In this document: positions 13,065 to 14,016 of the stretch, piece after piece | Position numbering within the stretch: the first letter of the stretch is position 1 | Layout of the letters: each line of letters begins with the position of its first letter | Assembly (NCBI GenBank): GCA_028288645.1 | Contig: JAQBNJ010000269.1 | Coordinates: 1 to 14,016 of the forward strand | Direction: 5' to 3' | Origin: Sediminibacterium sp. | GTDB lineage: Bacteria > Bacteroidota > Bacteroidia > Chitinophagales > Chitinophagaceae | DNA: 14,016 bases | Made by a program: the position numbers and the translations under genes | Notes under the pieces: generated by a model | Databases searched by the model: none | What the model was told of the DNA's origin: nothing | What the model saw: only the letters and a program-made list of their open reading frames with translations

Positions 13065-13478
13065 TTATTTAAAAAAGTGCGAGTAGAAGTTGTCCATGTC
13101 CAGAATATCTATCAGTATCAACCCGTTATCCTTCAAATTGATCGACGGCTTGCTGGTAAAGAAACTGAGCTGGTCAACCGGTGTAAAATGCGATAACAGT
13201 AACTGTTGCTGGTTACCAGTAATCACTACATGGAAACTATCACGTAATACCTGTTGCCCGTTTTTTTCTAAAGTATACATTTTATCAGTGCCTAGGGTGA
13301 GCGTCACCGTGGTATTGGCTGAGGGATTTGTCCTGCTGGCCGCCATGCTTGCATTGCCATAGCCGCTATATTCCCACTGCCATTTCCTGAAAAGGCTGGG
13401 TGTGGCGGGCGTTTCATCTTTTTTGCAGGCTGCCAGGAGTAGAATGCCTGATAACAGCAGAGAACTTAGACGGCGCAT
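13065..13478 (-). CDS. Small lipoprotein, probable lipocalin-like fold (137 aa)
   Basis: Begins MRRLSSLLLSGILLLAAC, a lipoprotein signal peptide with lipobox LAAC and acylated Cys at residue 18. A longer reading from 13547 is open but would bury this signal, so the inner ATG at 13476-13478 is chosen; an A-run precedes it. The mature N-terminus C-KKDE resembles the surface-export signal of Bacteroidota lipoproteins. The rest is beta-rich: FRKWQWEYSGYG, TVTLTLGTDKMYTLEKNGQ, FHVVITGNQQQLLLSHFT, and ends in LILIDILDMDNFYSHFFK. The layout resembles the lipoprotein just upstream (13592-14016), so the two may be distant paralogues. The function is not recognised; a lipocalin-like ligand-binding fold is a guess from the strand pattern and early Trp residues. 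Confidence 0.8.
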   Translation of the reverse strand: MRRLSSLLLSGILLLAACKKDETPATPSLFRKWQWEYSGYGNASMAASRTNPSANTTVTLTLGTDKMYTLEKNGQQVLRDSFHVVITGNQQQLLLSHFTPVDQLSFFTSKPSINLKDNGLILIDILDMDNFYSHFFK

Positions 13479-13591
13479 GGAGTTTTTTTTGGTGTATAGG
13501 TGGCATTTGATTAAGATAGCATCTTCTGTTTCTTTTTTGGCACCCATTTTACCGGGCAGCCGAAAAACTTCATATAAGCCGGTAAATTATG

Positions 13592-14016
13592 CTATTTGAT
13601 CAATGCATAGGTTTCAGAATGTCCCGCATCAACAGCATAGCAACCGGATATAAAAGATAGCTGGCCGTCTTTTAGCTCGAAAAATGATTTGGACTTGGTA
13701 AACCCGCTGTCATAAATGATCCGGTTGGGATAGGCGCCGGGTTTTATCACCAGACAAACATTTTGTACAACGGTGGTATCGCCCTGGATCGTGTATATGC
13801 CTTTTCTAACGAATTGTCCCTTGTCAAAAAACTCATACTCGCCATTGTTGAATATAAAACGCGTGCCGTTGCCTGGTGCATAGTTAGCCAACCCTACCCA
13901 ACTCAGGTAGGTACTCCGTAATTCCCAGGTACCATTAATAGTGGCTGAAACCGGTGTGATTACCGGGTCTATTACCGGCTGGGCAGTCGGATCATCTTTT
14001 TGGCAGGCAGGCAGGT
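13592..14016 (-). CDS. Lipoprotein with lipocalin-like pattern, 5' end beyond the window
   Basis: The reading frame stays open to the right edge, so the start codon and most of the signal peptide lie outside the window. The first complete codons give L-P-A-C, a lipobox with its Cys at 14003-14005, followed by QKDDPTAQPVIDPVITP and then NGTWELRSTYLSW. The mature protein is therefore about 137 residues and almost complete here. It continues through TRFIFNNGEYEFFDKGQFVRKGIYTI and FFELKDGQLSFISGCYAV. The G-T-W-E-L start followed by strand pairs is typical of lipocalin-like small lipoproteins in this phylum. The C-QKDD sequence matches the proposed surface-export signal. It shares its layout with the lipoprotein downstream. 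Ligand and role are unknown. Confidence 0.8.
   Translation of the reverse strand, partial: LPACQKDDPTAQPVIDPVITPVSATINGTWELRSTYLSWVGLANYAPGNGTRFIFNNGEYEFFDKGQFVRKGIYTIQGDTTVVQNVCLVIKPGAYPNRIIYDSGFTKSKSFFELKDGQLSFISGCYAVDAGHSETYALIK

Noticed and set aside
13034..13070. Hairpin GCCTGC/GCGGGC followed by a T-rich run on the plus strand, resembling an intrinsic terminator.
   Set aside because: No plus-strand gene precedes it, and on the minus strand the A-run comes before the stem. The stem is only six pairs with a G-U.
13479..13547. A 23-residue N-terminal extension of the lipoprotein starting at 13547.
   Set aside because: It would place hydrophilic sequence ahead of an excellent lipoprotein signal peptide; the ATG at 13476-13478 is better.
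13889..13891. TTG as start codon of a 99-aa protein ending at 13592.
   Set aside because: The same frame continues upstream through GTWELRS and an LPAC lipobox to the window edge, so the TTG is an internal Leu codon.

Overview
The window looks like a chromosomal segment from a member of the Bacteroidota, probably near the Chitinophagaceae. This is an inference from several signs: moderate GC with A-rich, Shine-Dalgarno-poor leaders; Bacteroidota-type lipoproteins whose mature N-termini read C-KKDE and C-QKDD; a short M1 metallopeptidase; and REC-only Rcp1-type regulators paired with soluble HDLQEPLR-type kinases. All eleven genes lie on the minus strand, so transcription runs from the high-coordinate end to the low-coordinate end. 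No tRNA, rRNA, CRISPR array, transposase or phage gene was seen.

Region 13065-14016 holds two small lipoproteins of similar build; the first runs off the right edge. Region 10849-12820 is a compact regulatory group: a DGPF/YCII-family protein, then an ECF42-type sigma factor with a C-terminal helical (TPR-like) extension, then a small zinc-finger protein ending in an RNA-polymerase-alpha-CTD-like helix-hairpin-helix domain. A perfect 30-bp inverted repeat fills the gap between the DGPF gene and the sigma gene, and a 77-bp imperfect palindrome follows the zinc protein. Region 9102-10709 is a secreted M1-family zinc aminopeptidase.

Region 128-8882 is a two-component signalling island of five genes built from related parts. 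It holds three soluble histidine kinases with near-identical catalytic ends (S-S-H-D-L-Q-E-P-L-R ... IYIPA) and two stand-alone receiver proteins. One kinase (1135 aa) is a CheB-CheR-PAS-PAS-kinase fusion, directly preceded by a receiver gene. A second (730 aa) is a paralogue of the C-terminal half of that fusion, with eleven tandem copies of a 21-residue heptad unit inserted between the PAS domain and the kinase core. The third (606 aa) has two PAS domains plus what looks like the stump of a deleted third, and is also preceded by a receiver gene. The shared parts, and an 18-bp leader sequence common to two of the upstream regions, suggest growth by duplication. The likely signal flow is: PAS and coiled-coil sensing in the cytosol, autophosphorylation on His, transfer to the Rcp1-like receivers, and output through protein-protein contacts, because neither receiver has a DNA-binding domain.

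The gaps (1-127, 2407-2562, 6424-6689, 8883-9101, 10710-10848, 12387-12475, 12821-13064, 13479-13591) are all under 300 bp. What they hold beyond the elements listed could not be assigned.
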